A stretch of DNA of 64,000 nt. Source: Chryseobacterium oncorhynchi (GTDB lineage: Bacteria > Bacteroidota > Bacteroidia > Flavobacteriales > Weeksellaceae). The notes beneath the pieces are model-generated. The model made no database searches. It was not told the origin of the DNA and worked only from the letters and a program-made list of their open reading frames with translations. A program made the translations under genes and the position numbers. The stretch covers positions 124,001 to 188,000 of the forward strand of contig NZ_PPEI02000006.1 in the NCBI RefSeq assembly GCF_002899895.1. The letters are read 5' to 3'. Positions 19,246-28,322 of this stretch are shown here, one piece after another (within the stretch, counting starts at the first letter, position 1; the number at the start of each line of letters is the position of its first letter).

Positions 19246-22026
19246 TTAATGACCCACCTGAACCAACTCCTTAATTGGAGGAGCAAATTTAGTAAGATCA
19301 ATACCTTTCACTGCTGCTTTATATTCTTCAATATTAGGAATACGTCCAATAATTGCCGAAAGAACAACAACCGGTGTAGAAGCTAACAAAGATTCTCCTT
19401 TTTTACGTTCAGAATCTTCAACCACTCTTCCTTGGAAAAGACGGGTTGATGTAGCCAATACTGTATCTCCTTTAGCTGCTTTTTCCTGGTTACCCATACA
19501 AAGGTTACATCCAGGACGCTCAAGGTACATTACATTTTCGTATTCTGTACGAGCTTCACCTTTTGGAGCATTGTCATTAAATTCGAATCCTGAGTATTTT
19601 TCTAGTAATTCCCAGTCTCCTTCTGCTTTTAATTCATCAATGATGTTATAAGTAGGCGCAGCTACTACAAGAGGAGCATTAAATTCTACTTTACCTTGTT
19701 GTTTTTCAAGGTTTCTAAGCATTTGAGAAACAATTTTTAAATCTCCTTTGTGAACCATACAAGATCCAACAAAACCAAGATCTACTTTTTTCTCACCTCC
19801 ATAATAAGAAAGATCTCTAATGGTATCGTGAGTATATCTTTTAGAAACGTCATCATTGTTTACATCCGGGTCAGCAATCATTGGTTCAACAATTACATCA
19901 AGGTCAACAACAACTTCTGCGTAATATTTAGCATTAGAATCAGGTGTTAAAGCTGGTTTTTCACCAGATCTGATCTCTGCAATTCTCTTATCCGCTTTAT
20001 CGATTAATCCTTGAAGAACTTTATTATGGTTATCCATACCCTTATCAATCATAATCTGGATTCTGCCTTTTGCAATTTCCAATGATTCAATTAAGGTATT
20101 GTCCTCTGAAATATTGATAGAAGCTTTTGCTTTCATCTCTGCAGTCCAGTCTGTAAATGTAAATGCCTGGTCAGCAGGAAGTGTTCCGATGTGAACTTCA
20201 ATGATTCTACCTTGGAATACGTTTTCGCCTCCAAATTGCTTAAGCATTTGAGCTTGTGTTGCATGAACTACATCACGGAAATCCATGTGTTCTTTCATAT
20301 TTCCTTTGAAAGTTACTTTCACAGATTCCGGAATAGGCATAGATGCTTCACCGGTAGCTAATGCAAGAGCAACAGTTCCTGAGTCAGCTCCAAAAGCTAC
20401 ACCCTTAGACATTCTGGTGTGAGAGTCACCTCCAATGATAATTGCCCACTCGTCTACAGTAATATCATTAAGAACCTTGTGAATAACGTCTGTCATAGAG
20501 TGATACTCACCTTTCGGGTCACGGGCAGTGATCAAACCGAAATCATTCATGAATCTCATCAATTTTGGAATGTTTGCCTGAGCTTTTTTATCCCATACTG
20601 AAGCGGTGTGACATCCTGATTGGTATGCACCATCCACAATTGGAGAAATTACAGTAGCCGCCATTGACTCAAGTTCCTGAGAAGTCATAAGACCTGTCGT
20701 ATCCTGTGAACCAACAATGTTTACCTGTACACGAACGTCTGAACCTGCGTGAAGTACTTTCCCTGGGGTTGATCCAACCGCATTTCGGTTAAAGATCTTT
20801 TCTACTGCTGTAAGGCCTTGCCCCTCATGAGAAATTTCTTTTGATGGAGCAAAAACAATTGGAGCTTCAACTCCTAAAAGCTGAGCTGCAAATGTCTGTA
20901 ACTTTTTACCAAATACAATAGCGTAAGATCCACCAGCTTTAATGAATTCCATTTTCTGAGGTGTGAATGCCTTAGAAATATCAATCAGCTCCTGGTCTCC
21001 GTTATATAATTTTTTTGTTTTTGTATTGATGGTAAGAACTGTTCCTGTAGCTACTGAGTAAGCTTGCTCAAGAATAGGTTCACCATTTTCATTACGAACA
21101 GGGTTTCCGTCTGTATCCAATTTCTTAACCCAGTTTTTAAGGTCGATACCGATACCTCCGGTAACGTCTACTGTAGTAAGGAAGATTGGAGAAATACCAT
21201 TGGTTCCTCCAACAATTGGAGCAAAGTTTACGAATGGTACATATGGACTAGCTTGCTTACCTGTCCAAAGAGCTACGTTGTTTACTCCAGACATTCTGGA
21301 TGAACCTACACCCATTGTTCCTTTTTCAGCAATAAGCATAACGCTTGCATCAGGATGTTGAGCCTGTAAAGCTTTAATTTCTTCCTGTGCCTGAGGAGTA
21401 ATCATACATTTACCATGAAGTTCACGGTCAGATCTAGAGTGAGCCTGGTTACCCGGAGAAAGTAAATCTGTTGAGATATCTCCTTCACCTGCGATAAATG
21501 TAACTACTTTAATTTCTTCAGCTACTTCTGGAAGTTTAGTGAAGAATTCTGCCTGTGCATAACTTTCCAGGATTTCTTTTGCGATTTCGTTACCGCTATT
21601 GAATGCCTCTTTCAGACGGTTTGTGTCCGCTTCATAAAGGTATACCTGTGTCTTAAGAACTTTAGCCGCTTCTTTTGCAATAGCTGCATCATTACCTAAA
21701 GCAAGATCTAACAACACTTCAATTGATGGACCTCCTTTCATGTGAGATAATAATTCAAAGGCGTAAGCTGGCGATATTTCTTCTACTACGGATTCACCTA
21801 GAATGATCTCTTTTAAAAATTTGGCTTTTACCCCCGCTGCACTTGTTGTTCCCGGTAAGGTGTTGTAAATAAAAAATTTAAGAGAGTCCGATCGATCTGC
21901 ATTACCTGAATCTTTAATTTGCGCAATAATTTCGCTTAGTAATTCAGCACCATCAATTGGCTTTGGATGAAGCCCTTGGTCTTTTCTTTCTTCAATCTCT
22001 TTGATGTAATCCTTATAAATATTCAT
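19246..22026 (-). CDS. acnB: Aconitate hydratase B / 2-methylisocitrate dehydratase
   Basis: 926 aa, slightly longer than the ~865 aa of E. coli AcnB. It has the AcnB-specific N-terminal HEAT-like domain (to about residue 160) and the swivel domain ahead of the catalytic core. Landmarks are GEGDISTDLLSPGNQAHSRS, KGTMGVGSSRMSGVNN, IIGGDSHTRMSKGVAFGADS, DLGFVGSCMVHKGDLK and ERPGCNLCMGNQEKAAKGD, the last two carrying the [4Fe-4S] cysteines. AcnB also hydrates 2-methylaconitate in propionate metabolism; no prp genes are in the window. A palindrome resembling a repressor site lies 39-54 bases upstream of the start. Confidence 0.97.
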   Translation of the reverse strand: MNIYKDYIKEIEERKDQGLHPKPIDGAELLSEIIAQIKDSGNADRSDSLKFFIYNTLPGTTSAAGVKAKFLKEIILGESVVEEISPAYAFELLSHMKGGPSIEVLLDLALGNDAAIAKEAAKVLKTQVYLYEADTNRLKEAFNSGNEIAKEILESYAQAEFFTKLPEVAEEIKVVTFIAGEGDISTDLLSPGNQAHSRSDRELHGKCMITPQAQEEIKALQAQHPDASVMLIAEKGTMGVGSSRMSGVNNVALWTGKQASPYVPFVNFAPIVGGTNGISPIFLTTVDVTGGIGIDLKNWVKKLDTDGNPVRNENGEPILEQAYSVATGTVLTINTKTKKLYNGDQELIDISKAFTPQKMEFIKAGGSYAIVFGKKLQTFAAQLLGVEAPIVFAPSKEISHEGQGLTAVEKIFNRNAVGSTPGKVLHAGSDVRVQVNIVGSQDTTGLMTSQELESMAATVISPIVDGAYQSGCHTASVWDKKAQANIPKLMRFMNDFGLITARDPKGEYHSMTDVIHKVLNDITVDEWAIIIGGDSHTRMSKGVAFGADSGTVALALATGEASMPIPESVKVTFKGNMKEHMDFRDVVHATQAQMLKQFGGENVFQGRIIEVHIGTLPADQAFTFTDWTAEMKAKASINISEDNTLIESLEIAKGRIQIMIDKGMDNHNKVLQGLIDKADKRIAEIRSGEKPALTPDSNAKYYAEVVVDLDVIVEPMIADPDVNNDDVSKRYTHDTIRDLSYYGGEKKVDLGFVGSCMVHKGDLKIVSQMLRNLEKQQGKVEFNAPLVVAAPTYNIIDELKAEGDWELLEKYSGFEFNDNAPKGEARTEYENVMYLERPGCNLCMGNQEKAAKGDTVLATSTRLFQGRVVEDSERKKGESLLASTPVVVLSAIIGRIPNIEEYKAAVKGIDLTKFAPPIKELVQVGH

Positions 22027-22064
22027 AATAGAAGTCTTTCTCTTTTAAAGTGAGATTAATAAAA

Positions 22065-22080
22065 ATGACTGTTCAGTCAT
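22065..22080. promoter_or_regulatory. Operator-like palindrome upstream of acnB
   Basis: ATGACTGTTCAGTCAT is a perfect 7-bp inverted repeat with a 2-base centre, 39 bases upstream of the acnB ATG. Palindromes of the form TGACTGNNCAGTCA resemble operators of TetR-family repressors. Further upstream (22091-22163) two more inverted repeats are nested, an outer CCGGTT/AACCGG and an inner CGCAT-TTTG-ATGCG. No regulator gene is adjacent, so the binding protein is unknown. Confidence 0.5.
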
Positions 22081-22301
22081 CACCTTTCTTTTACCGGTTT
22101 GTATACAATACATAATAACATTTTGAGCCTCCGCATTTTGATGCGAAATCGGAACCGGATAAAGTCAGTATAATCTACGTCTTTTTTTTAAGATTTTAAA
22201 ATTATTAAACAATTCAAAATGTTCCCCAAAATTACGAATTTTTAATATTTTAAGGGAATGAAATTATTTAGATTCTTTATAAATATGAATTTTATAATAT
22301 C

Positions 22302-22309
22302 TATTTTTG
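22302..22309 (+). promoter_or_regulatory. -7 element of the WG-repeat gene
   Basis: TATTTTTG matches TAnnTTTG exactly and lies 28 bases before the chosen ATG (22338). No strong TTTG is seen at -33. Confidence 0.45.
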
Positions 22310-22337
22310 GTTGTATTTTTACAGCCAAATGATGAAT

Positions 22338-23108
22338 ATGAAAAATATACTGACTGTTTTATTCGTTTTAATTTCGATTTTCGCTTTTTCACAGACCAAA
22401 TCTGTGAAGAAAATTGGAGCTAAGAATATCGCAAAGACCCCTGTGAAAAAAGGAAATTTGGCATCTAAGCCCAATCCTGATCTGGTGGTTGTCAATAAAG
22501 ATCTTCCGGTTCTTATTCCTAAAAAGAAAGGGGATAAGTTTGGATACGTCAATCAAAACGGAAAATTCATCATTCAGCCGGAATATCATATTGCCGTATT
22601 TTTTTATGAAGATTGTAATCTTCTGAATTCTCCAAACGAAAAAGTGAGAAAATATGGAACAAAAGATTACGCAACTGTAGAAAAGGATATGATTTCCTAT
22701 CGTGTTGATCAATCCGGGAAAAGAGTTTATCAGTTTAAGGATTCAGATCTTGGGAAATGTAAGTTTGAGGAATACAAGCACCAGTTGTTTCAGGCGTATA
22801 TCCTAAATGGGTTTTATGGAATTATTGAAAAGGCAAAATTTGTGAATGCAGCAGATTATCGACAATATCAGATTTATCCTCAGTACCAATATCTTTACAT
22901 CATGGAGGGTGATGATGTAGCTGATCCAATGATTGTTGCTTCCAATAATGATAAATTTGGAGTAATTGATGTTAACAATAAAATCATTGTTCCGTTCGAA
23001 TATTCCAACATAAAAAGAAACTTCAGTTGGAAGCTTGGGAAGATGTTTGAAGTAACAAAAGATGGTAAAAACTACTATTACATTGATGCGAATAATAAAA
23101 CCTACTAA
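22338..23108 (+). CDS. Exported WG-repeat protein
   Basis: 256 aa from the ATG at 22338 (MKNILTVLFVLISIFAFSQ, a clear signal peptide); ATGs at 22329 and 22332 would only add two or three residues. After a basic linker it carries WG-type beta repeats: KKGDKFGYVNQNGKFIIQPE around residue 65, and NDKFGVIDVNNKIIVPFEY near residue 215. In other proteins such repeats form all-beta or propeller-like folds. No catalytic motif is visible and the function is unknown. It stands alone between acnB and the thiamin receptor leader. Confidence 0.8.
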   Translation: MKNILTVLFVLISIFAFSQTKSVKKIGAKNIAKTPVKKGNLASKPNPDLVVVNKDLPVLIPKKKGDKFGYVNQNGKFIIQPEYHIAVFFYEDCNLLNSPNEKVRKYGTKDYATVEKDMISYRVDQSGKRVYQFKDSDLGKCKFEEYKHQLFQAYILNGFYGIIEKAKFVNAADYRQYQIYPQYQYLYIMEGDDVADPMIVASNNDKFGVIDVNNKIIVPFEYSNIKRNFSWKLGKMFEVTKDGKNYYYIDANNKTY

Positions 23109-23226
23109 AAAGTGAATCGCGAATAGTGAATAATTGTTAGAGATATCTTCACATAACGGCACGTTCAGATATCCTGCATCTGCAAAGCTATATCCCTCGA
23201 TTTAATCTTATCTCATATATTTTTTG

Positions 23227-23234
23227 TAATTTTG
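23227..23234 (+). promoter_or_regulatory. -7 element of the TPP-controlled receptor gene
   Basis: TAATTTTG is a perfect TAnnTTTG and lies 11 bases before the 5' arm of the riboswitch. A TTTA at 23201-23204 is a weak -33 candidate. Confidence 0.5.
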
Positions 23235-23245
23235 CAGCTGAAATA

Positions 23246-23313
23246 AAGGGGTGCTTTAACAGGCTGAGATTATACCCAATGAACCTGGAACAGGTAATGC
23301 TGTTTAGGGACGT
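23246..23313 (+). promoter_or_regulatory. Second TPP riboswitch, upstream of a TonB-dependent receptor
   Basis: The aptamer blocks are AGGGGTGC at the 5' end (from 23247), GGCTGAGAT (23262-23270), ATACCC followed by AATGAACCTG, then CAGGTAATGCTGTTTAGGGA at the 3' end. It sits 78 bases before the receptor ATG. Between them is a small hairpin (AGACTTT / AAGGTCT around 23315-23333) and the stretch CCCCTTTTATT (23356-23366), which is nearly complementary to the 5' arm of the aptamer. It links the receptor to thiamin. Confidence 0.93.
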
Positions 23314-23390
23314 AGACTTTACTAAAAGGTCTAATCTGTATAATATCTTATCGATCCCCTTTTATTCATTAAATGTTAAAGATTTATAGA

Positions 23391-25508
23391 ATGAAAGGAT
23401 TATTTTTTTTAGGGCTTACTGTAGGCTCTGTAGCCTTTATCCAGGCTCAACAAAAGGATTCCCTGAAAATCAGGGAAATTGAAGCGGTCAGTTTTACCAA
23501 GAGACTTCCTGTTGCTAAGGAAATTATCAATGTTCAGAAAGATTTAGACGGGAAAAATTTGGGACAGGATCTTCCTATTCTTTTAAAAAATCAAACTTCC
23601 ATCATTTCCACATCAGATGCAGGGAATGGAGTAGGGTATACTGGTTTTAGAATTCGTGGAGTATCAGGATCCGCAATAAATGTAATGATGAACGGTGTTC
23701 CTTACAATGATTCTGAAAGTCAGGGGACGTTTTTCGTTAATGTTCCGGACTTAACAAGCTCTGCATCACAGATTGTTATTCAAAGAGGAGTGGGGACTTC
23801 CAATAACGGGGTTTCTGCATTTGGGGCAAGTATTAATGTAATTTCAAGGGAGCCTGAAGAAAAGTTTTATTTTAAAACTGATGATAGTTATGGTTCTTTT
23901 AATACTTATAAATATTCAGCAGAGGCAGGTTCCGGAAAATTCTGGAAGAATCGTCTTTCTGTAATGGGAAGATATACCCGTATTCATTCTGATGGATATA
24001 TAGACAGAGCATCTTCAGATTTGCATTCTTATAATTTTACAGCTTTGTTTGAGGAAGGGAAAACGAAATTGCGTCTAATGGCTTTTGGAGGAAAAGAAAA
24101 AACCTATCAGGCCTGGAACGGAATAACGAGAGAAGTATGGGAAACAAATCCAAAATTCAACAATTCCGGTGCAATCAAGGATGTCAATGGAAATGTTACA
24201 GGTTTCTATGATAACGAAACAGATAACTACAGACAGAATCATTATCAGTTGCTTTGGGAGCAAAAATTTGATGACCGTTGGAATTTAGAAACTACTTTTC
24301 ACTACACCAAAGGAAAAGGATATTACGAAAATTACAAACAGAGAAGTTCTTTCTCAAAATATAATCTGCCTGATATTATTGAGAATGGACAAACTATTAA
24401 AAAATCAGATTTTATCAGAAAAAAATGGCTGAATAATGACTTTTATGGTGTTGTTTCAACGCTTTACGGTAAGTTTGAAAACCTTGATTTAAACTTTGGA
24501 GCAGTTGTTAATCAGTACTATGGAAGGCATTACGGAAACGTTACCGGGGTGTTTTATCCGCAGATTAACGAAAGTGAATATTACAAAAACCGTTCTGTGA
24601 AGAATGAAGTTTCTGGTTTTGCTAAAGCTTTGTTCAGAATGGAAAATTTTGAATTCTTCGGTGATTTACAGCTTAGAAGTATCAATTATAATACTAAGAT
24701 TTTAATGGCAGGAGATGGAGAAGGAGCCGACTTGGATAAAAACTGGTTGTTCTTTAATCCAAAAGCTGGGGTAAATTATAAAATAAATGGCGGAAAGATA
24801 TTCTTATCCTATGCTCATGCCCATAGAGAACCAAACAGAGATGATATCATGGCCAACAATGACGTTAAGCCTGAAAAGCTTCATGATTTTGAAGCCGGTC
24901 TGGAGAAACAGTTTGGATTTTTATCCTTAACTGCGAATGTCTATTATATGTACTATGTTAATCAATTGGTTTTGAACGGTCAGCTTAATAATGTTGGGGC
25001 ATTTATCAGAACCAATTCAGGAAAGAGTTATAGAAGAGGAGTTGAGGTAGGAGCATTGGCAAAACTATCAAAACAATGGGAAGTTTCAGGAAATCTAACG
25101 TTAAGCCAGAACAGAAATCAGGATTTTAATATAGAAGTTGGGGCTGCTCCGGTAAGCTTGGGGAATACTCAGATTTCATTTTCTCCAAATATGATTGCTA
25201 ATTTGGGAGTGAAATTTAATCCAACTCAAAATTTCCAGTTTGCTTTAATGAACCAATATGTTGGAAAACAGTATATAGATAATACGGAAGATAAAAACTT
25301 AGAGCTCAAAGATTATTTCCTTACAGACTTTAATGCGCAGTACCAATTTAAAATTGGAAATAATGATATTGCGTTAAAATTGTTGGTGAATAACCTGTTC
25401 AATAAAAAATATGTGAACAATGGTTCTATTAATGATGAGGGGAATCCCTTATACTTTGCACAGGCAGGAACTAACTTTATGTTCGGAATAAGCTGGAAAA
25501 TTCAATAG
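23391..25508 (+). CDS. TonB-dependent outer-membrane receptor, probable thiamin(-derivative) importer
   Basis: 705 aa from the ATG at 23391 (MKGLFFLGLTVGSVAFIQAQ, signal peptide); an ATG at 23373 adds only six residues. The plug domain spans about residues 35-155 with VGYTGFRIRGVSGSAINVMM, NGVPYNDSESQGTFFVNVPD and QRGVGTSNNGVSAFGASINV. The barrel follows and ends with an aromatic-type strand (FMFGISWKIQ). The gene stands directly behind a TPP riboswitch, so thiamin or a precursor is the likely ligand; comparative work has described TPP-controlled outer-membrane receptors in Bacteroidetes. No inner-membrane thiamin transporter is nearby. Confidence 0.92.
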   Translation: MKGLFFLGLTVGSVAFIQAQQKDSLKIREIEAVSFTKRLPVAKEIINVQKDLDGKNLGQDLPILLKNQTSIISTSDAGNGVGYTGFRIRGVSGSAINVMMNGVPYNDSESQGTFFVNVPDLTSSASQIVIQRGVGTSNNGVSAFGASINVISREPEEKFYFKTDDSYGSFNTYKYSAEAGSGKFWKNRLSVMGRYTRIHSDGYIDRASSDLHSYNFTALFEEGKTKLRLMAFGGKEKTYQAWNGITREVWETNPKFNNSGAIKDVNGNVTGFYDNETDNYRQNHYQLLWEQKFDDRWNLETTFHYTKGKGYYENYKQRSSFSKYNLPDIIENGQTIKKSDFIRKKWLNNDFYGVVSTLYGKFENLDLNFGAVVNQYYGRHYGNVTGVFYPQINESEYYKNRSVKNEVSGFAKALFRMENFEFFGDLQLRSINYNTKILMAGDGEGADLDKNWLFFNPKAGVNYKINGGKIFLSYAHAHREPNRDDIMANNDVKPEKLHDFEAGLEKQFGFLSLTANVYYMYYVNQLVLNGQLNNVGAFIRTNSGKSYRRGVEVGALAKLSKQWEVSGNLTLSQNRNQDFNIEVGAAPVSLGNTQISFSPNMIANLGVKFNPTQNFQFALMNQYVGKQYIDNTEDKNLELKDYFLTDFNAQYQFKIGNNDIALKLLVNNLFNKKYVNNGSINDEGNPLYFAQAGTNFMFGISWKIQ

Positions 25509-25672
25509 ATTGAGAAAGGAAAGATCGTAAAAAAATAAAGAAAAGAACATCAATAAGTGCATTCGCAAATTTGTCCTTTTATAATTTTACCTTTTTACCC
25601 TTTTCATAATAATGGCTAAGCTTAAAAAAAGAACTTTAAATAATTGTATTCATGTTTTAGTACAGAATACTC

Positions 25673-25698
25673 AAAAGACTGTCTTGGCAGTCTTTTTT
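25673..25698 (+). terminator. Terminator of the thiamin-receptor gene
   Basis: AAAAGACTG / CAGTCTTTT forms a 9-bp stem with a 6-base loop and ends in a seven-base T run. It lies ~165 bases after the receptor stop; the rest of the gap is AT-rich with no gene I would defend. Confidence 0.8.
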
Positions 25699-25737
25699 TA
25701 TATCAGTTAAATATCTTCAAAAGTCATGAAAAAGTTA

Positions 25738-25745
25738 TAAATTTG
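25738..25745 (+). promoter_or_regulatory. -7 element of the HU-CCDC81 gene
   Basis: TAAATTTG is a perfect TAnnTTTG match only 7 bases before the ATG at 25753, implying a very short leader or leaderless transcript. Confidence 0.5.
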
Positions 25746-25752
25746 CCACCAA

Positions 25753-26505
25753 ATGAATATTTCAGCATACATTTTAGAATACTTAAAACAATTTGGAACA
25801 GCCACGGTTCCAGGCTTTGGCGTGTTTTCTCTGAAAAATTCTAAGGCAATTATCAATTCTGAGAACGGAAGTATTTTACCTCCGGCCAGTCAGATTGAAT
25901 TTTCAATTGACTATGAAGTACAGGCTGAAGATCTTACCGCTTTTATAGCCCGAGAAAAACAAATGTCTCTAGACGCTTCCAGAAGTGATCTTAAAATCCA
26001 GACTGATTTTTGGAAGAAAAAGCTTCAGGCAGAACAGATTCTTGAAATTCAAAATCTGGGAACAATCTTTATTGAAGAAGGACATACCCATTTCAAAGGA
26101 AAAAGAGTAGAAGCCGGGCATCCGGATTTTTATGGATTGGAAGAAATCAGATTCTCCGATATCAATAACGGAGAAAAAGTAACCGCTTCTGAAAACCGTG
26201 AAAAGGATTATAAATTTAAAAAGACGATCCTTTGGATTTTCCTTTTGATTATTCCGATCTTGGGTATTTTATACTTTGCATTTACCCAGCAGGAACTTCT
26301 CTTTGGAAAGAAATCTTTCAATAAGGTTTCTGTACAGACCTCTACACACAGAATTGTAAAAGATACGGTAAAGATGGTGGCACATACACCAGAAACTGCG
26401 GTTTCAGATTCACTGAAAAAAGATTCATTGGCAAAATCTGTCGGAAAAGGAACAAAGACTGTTCCGGCAGCTCCAAACAACACTAAGAATAAATGGCAAA
26501 AATAA
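25753..26505 (+). CDS. HU-CCDC81-like domain membrane protein
   Basis: 250 aa. Residues 1-~130 resemble the HU-CCDC81 double domain found at the N-terminus of flavobacterial cell-envelope proteins: ILEYLKQFGTATVPGFGVFS, followed by ILPPASQIEFSIDY and LGTIFIEEGHTHFKG. One transmembrane segment (about 158-178, TILWIFLLIIPILGILYFAF) follows, then a Ser/Thr/Lys-rich tail to residue 250. Many relatives end in a SPOR peptidoglycan-binding domain; this one lacks it. The last 13 bases overlap the thioesterase gene. Function unknown. Confidence 0.8.
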   Translation: MNISAYILEYLKQFGTATVPGFGVFSLKNSKAIINSENGSILPPASQIEFSIDYEVQAEDLTAFIAREKQMSLDASRSDLKIQTDFWKKKLQAEQILEIQNLGTIFIEEGHTHFKGKRVEAGHPDFYGLEEIRFSDINNGEKVTASENREKDYKFKKTILWIFLLIIPILGILYFAFTQQELLFGKKSFNKVSVQTSTHRIVKDTVKMVAHTPETAVSDSLKKDSLAKSVGKGTKTVPAAPNNTKNKWQK

Positions 26506-27035
26506 AAAAAGCGTCAGAATCCCTGACCATCATGACTAATATCGTTCTTCCGAACGAAACCAACTCTTTAAGAAACCTTTTTGGAGGTGAGCTTTTAGCA
26601 AAAATGGACCGTTGTGCATCTATTTCTGCTGCAAGACATTGCGAAAGAAGAGTAGTAACGGCATCAGTAAACCACGTATCTTTCAATCACCCAATTCCCG
26701 AAGGAGGAGTGGTGGTATTGGAATCTAAGGTTTCTAGAGCATTCTCTACTTCTATGGAAGTGTATGTGGATGTGTGGTCAGACGATCCCATTAATCAGAA
26801 AAAAATTCATACTAATTCTGGGATTTATACCTTCGTTGCAGTAGATGAATTCAACCGTCCGATTCCAATTCCAGATATGGTTCCGGAAACAGAAGAGGAA
26901 AAAGAAAGATATGCGGCTGCATTCCGTAGAAAAGAACTTTCATTAATCCTTTCCGGAAGAATGAAACCTTTGGAATCTGTGGAGCTTAAGAAATTATTCC
27001 AGGAGCCACAAGAGCCTAAGAAAGACAAAAAATAA
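26493..27035 (+). CDS. Acyl-CoA thioesterase, hotdog fold
   Basis: 180 aa with one hotdog domain of the YciA/cytosolic acyl-CoA hydrolase type: PNETNSLRNLFGGELLAKMD, then ASISAARHCERRVVTASVNH and VSRAFSTSMEVYVDVW. The Asn/Gly-rich first block carries the catalytic region. It hydrolyses acyl-CoA thioesters in the cytoplasm; chain-length preference cannot be read. A short charged tail (EPQEPKKDKK) ends the protein. Its start overlaps the HU-CCDC81 gene by 13 bases. Confidence 0.92.
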   Translation: MAKIKKASESLTIMTNIVLPNETNSLRNLFGGELLAKMDRCASISAARHCERRVVTASVNHVSFNHPIPEGGVVVLESKVSRAFSTSMEVYVDVWSDDPINQKKIHTNSGIYTFVAVDEFNRPIPIPDMVPETEEEKERYAAAFRRKELSLILSGRMKPLESVELKKLFQEPQEPKKDKK

Positions 27036-27208
27036 AATAAATATTTTATAAGAAATAATGCTTTTAAACTTTGCTGAGTGCTAACGCCTTTGCGAGCTTA
27101 GAAGCATTTGTATTTTCCATACTCTAGCGAAATGAGGGTTTAAATAAAATATCCTATCATTCAGAAATAACACTTACGTATTTCTTAATTTCTAAATTTT
27201 ATATTAAG

Positions 27209-28138
27209 ATGAAAATTCTCCTTTTAGATAAAAACCATCCTCTTATTACCGAACAGCTTTTAGCTCAGAACTTTATATTGGAAGAAGACTTTACGTCATC
27301 TTATGATGAGGTTTGTCAGAAAATCGAAAATTATGACGGAATTATCATCAGAAGTAGAATTCCTTTGGATAAAAATTTCCTGGAACAAGGAAAAAATTTG
27401 AAGTTTATTGCCAGAGTAGGAGCAGGAATGGAAAATATTGATATTCCGGCTGCAGAAGCACTGGGGATTCAACTTATTAATTCTCCGGAAGGCAATAGAG
27501 ACTCTGTAGCAGAACATGTTGTTGGGATGCTTTTGGTGATCATGAACCGCCTTTTTATTGCTTCTCAAGAGGTGAAAAACGGAATCTGGAAGCGTGAAGA
27601 GAATAGAGGAGACGAATTATTAGGGAAAACAGTTGGCCTTATAGGGTACGGAAATATGGGAAAAGCCACTGCCAAAAGACTTTCAGGGTTTGGGTGTAAG
27701 GTAATTTTCCATGATATTCTTCCCGGACTTTCTGACGAATTCGCTACTCAGGTTACATTAGATGAACTGAAGCAATCTGCAGAAGTTCTGAGTTTACATA
27801 TTCCATTAACTTCAGAAACGCATTATCTTGTTGATAAAACATTTATTTCTGAAATGAAAAACGAGTTCTATTTTGTGAATACAGCAAGAGGAAAAAATGT
27901 AGAAACTAAAAGTTTAGTAGAAGCGCTGAAGATGGGTAAGGTAAAAGGAGTTTGTTTAGACGTTTTGGAATATGAAAAGTCTTCTTTCGAAAATCTTGAA
28001 ATAGAAAATGAAGATTTAAAATATCTACTGGAATCTGAGAAAGCAATCGTAACACCGCATATTGCAGGTTGGACGCATCAAAGTAAGGAAAAGCTAGCTC
28101 AGTTTATTGTAGATAAAATTGTAGCTTCACATTGCTAG
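27209..28138 (+). CDS. D-2-hydroxyacid dehydrogenase, phosphoglycerate-dehydrogenase-like
   Basis: 309 aa, NAD-dependent. The substrate domain is split around a Rossmann domain with VGLIGYGNMGKATAKRL. Catalytic residues are seen as Arg in VNTARGKNVE, Glu in CLDVLEYE and His in TPHIAGWTHQS. The protein lacks the C-terminal ACT domain of long SerA, so the substrate may be 3-phosphoglycerate or another D-2-hydroxyacid. It is a single-gene unit; the 173-bp gap upstream has no clear element besides an AT-rich stretch. Confidence 0.88.
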   Translation: MKILLLDKNHPLITEQLLAQNFILEEDFTSSYDEVCQKIENYDGIIIRSRIPLDKNFLEQGKNLKFIARVGAGMENIDIPAAEALGIQLINSPEGNRDSVAEHVVGMLLVIMNRLFIASQEVKNGIWKREENRGDELLGKTVGLIGYGNMGKATAKRLSGFGCKVIFHDILPGLSDEFATQVTLDELKQSAEVLSLHIPLTSETHYLVDKTFISEMKNEFYFVNTARGKNVETKSLVEALKMGKVKGVCLDVLEYEKSSFENLEIENEDLKYLLESEKAIVTPHIAGWTHQSKEKLAQFIVDKIVASHC

Positions 28139-28322
28139 ATAAATAAAACTGATGAGGCTGAGGTCGCAATATAATTGATAGAATTCTTATTTTTTCTCAG
28201 CCCTATTTCTCAGTTTACTCTTTCGCTATTTTTGCTATTTATGTTAAATAATTCATAATGTCGTCTTCATATTTACTATTTAATTTCGAGTTTTATTAAA
28301 TTGCCGCTCATTTTTGAATCTC

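Noticed and set aside
25612..25710. 32-codon frame starting MAKLKKRTLNN
   Set aside because: Its 3' half is the terminator hairpin and T run of the thiamin-receptor gene, so coding is unlikely.
27060..27110. CTTTGCTGAGTGC...CCTTTGCGAGC, resembling a dispersed TTTGCG repeat
   Set aside because: No second copy occurs in the window and the arms do not pair well, so I cannot support a repeat call.
28148..28220. Hairpin GGCTGAG / CTCAGCC after the dehydrogenase gene
   Set aside because: A 7-bp stem with a loop of over 30 bases and no T run is too weak to call as a terminator.
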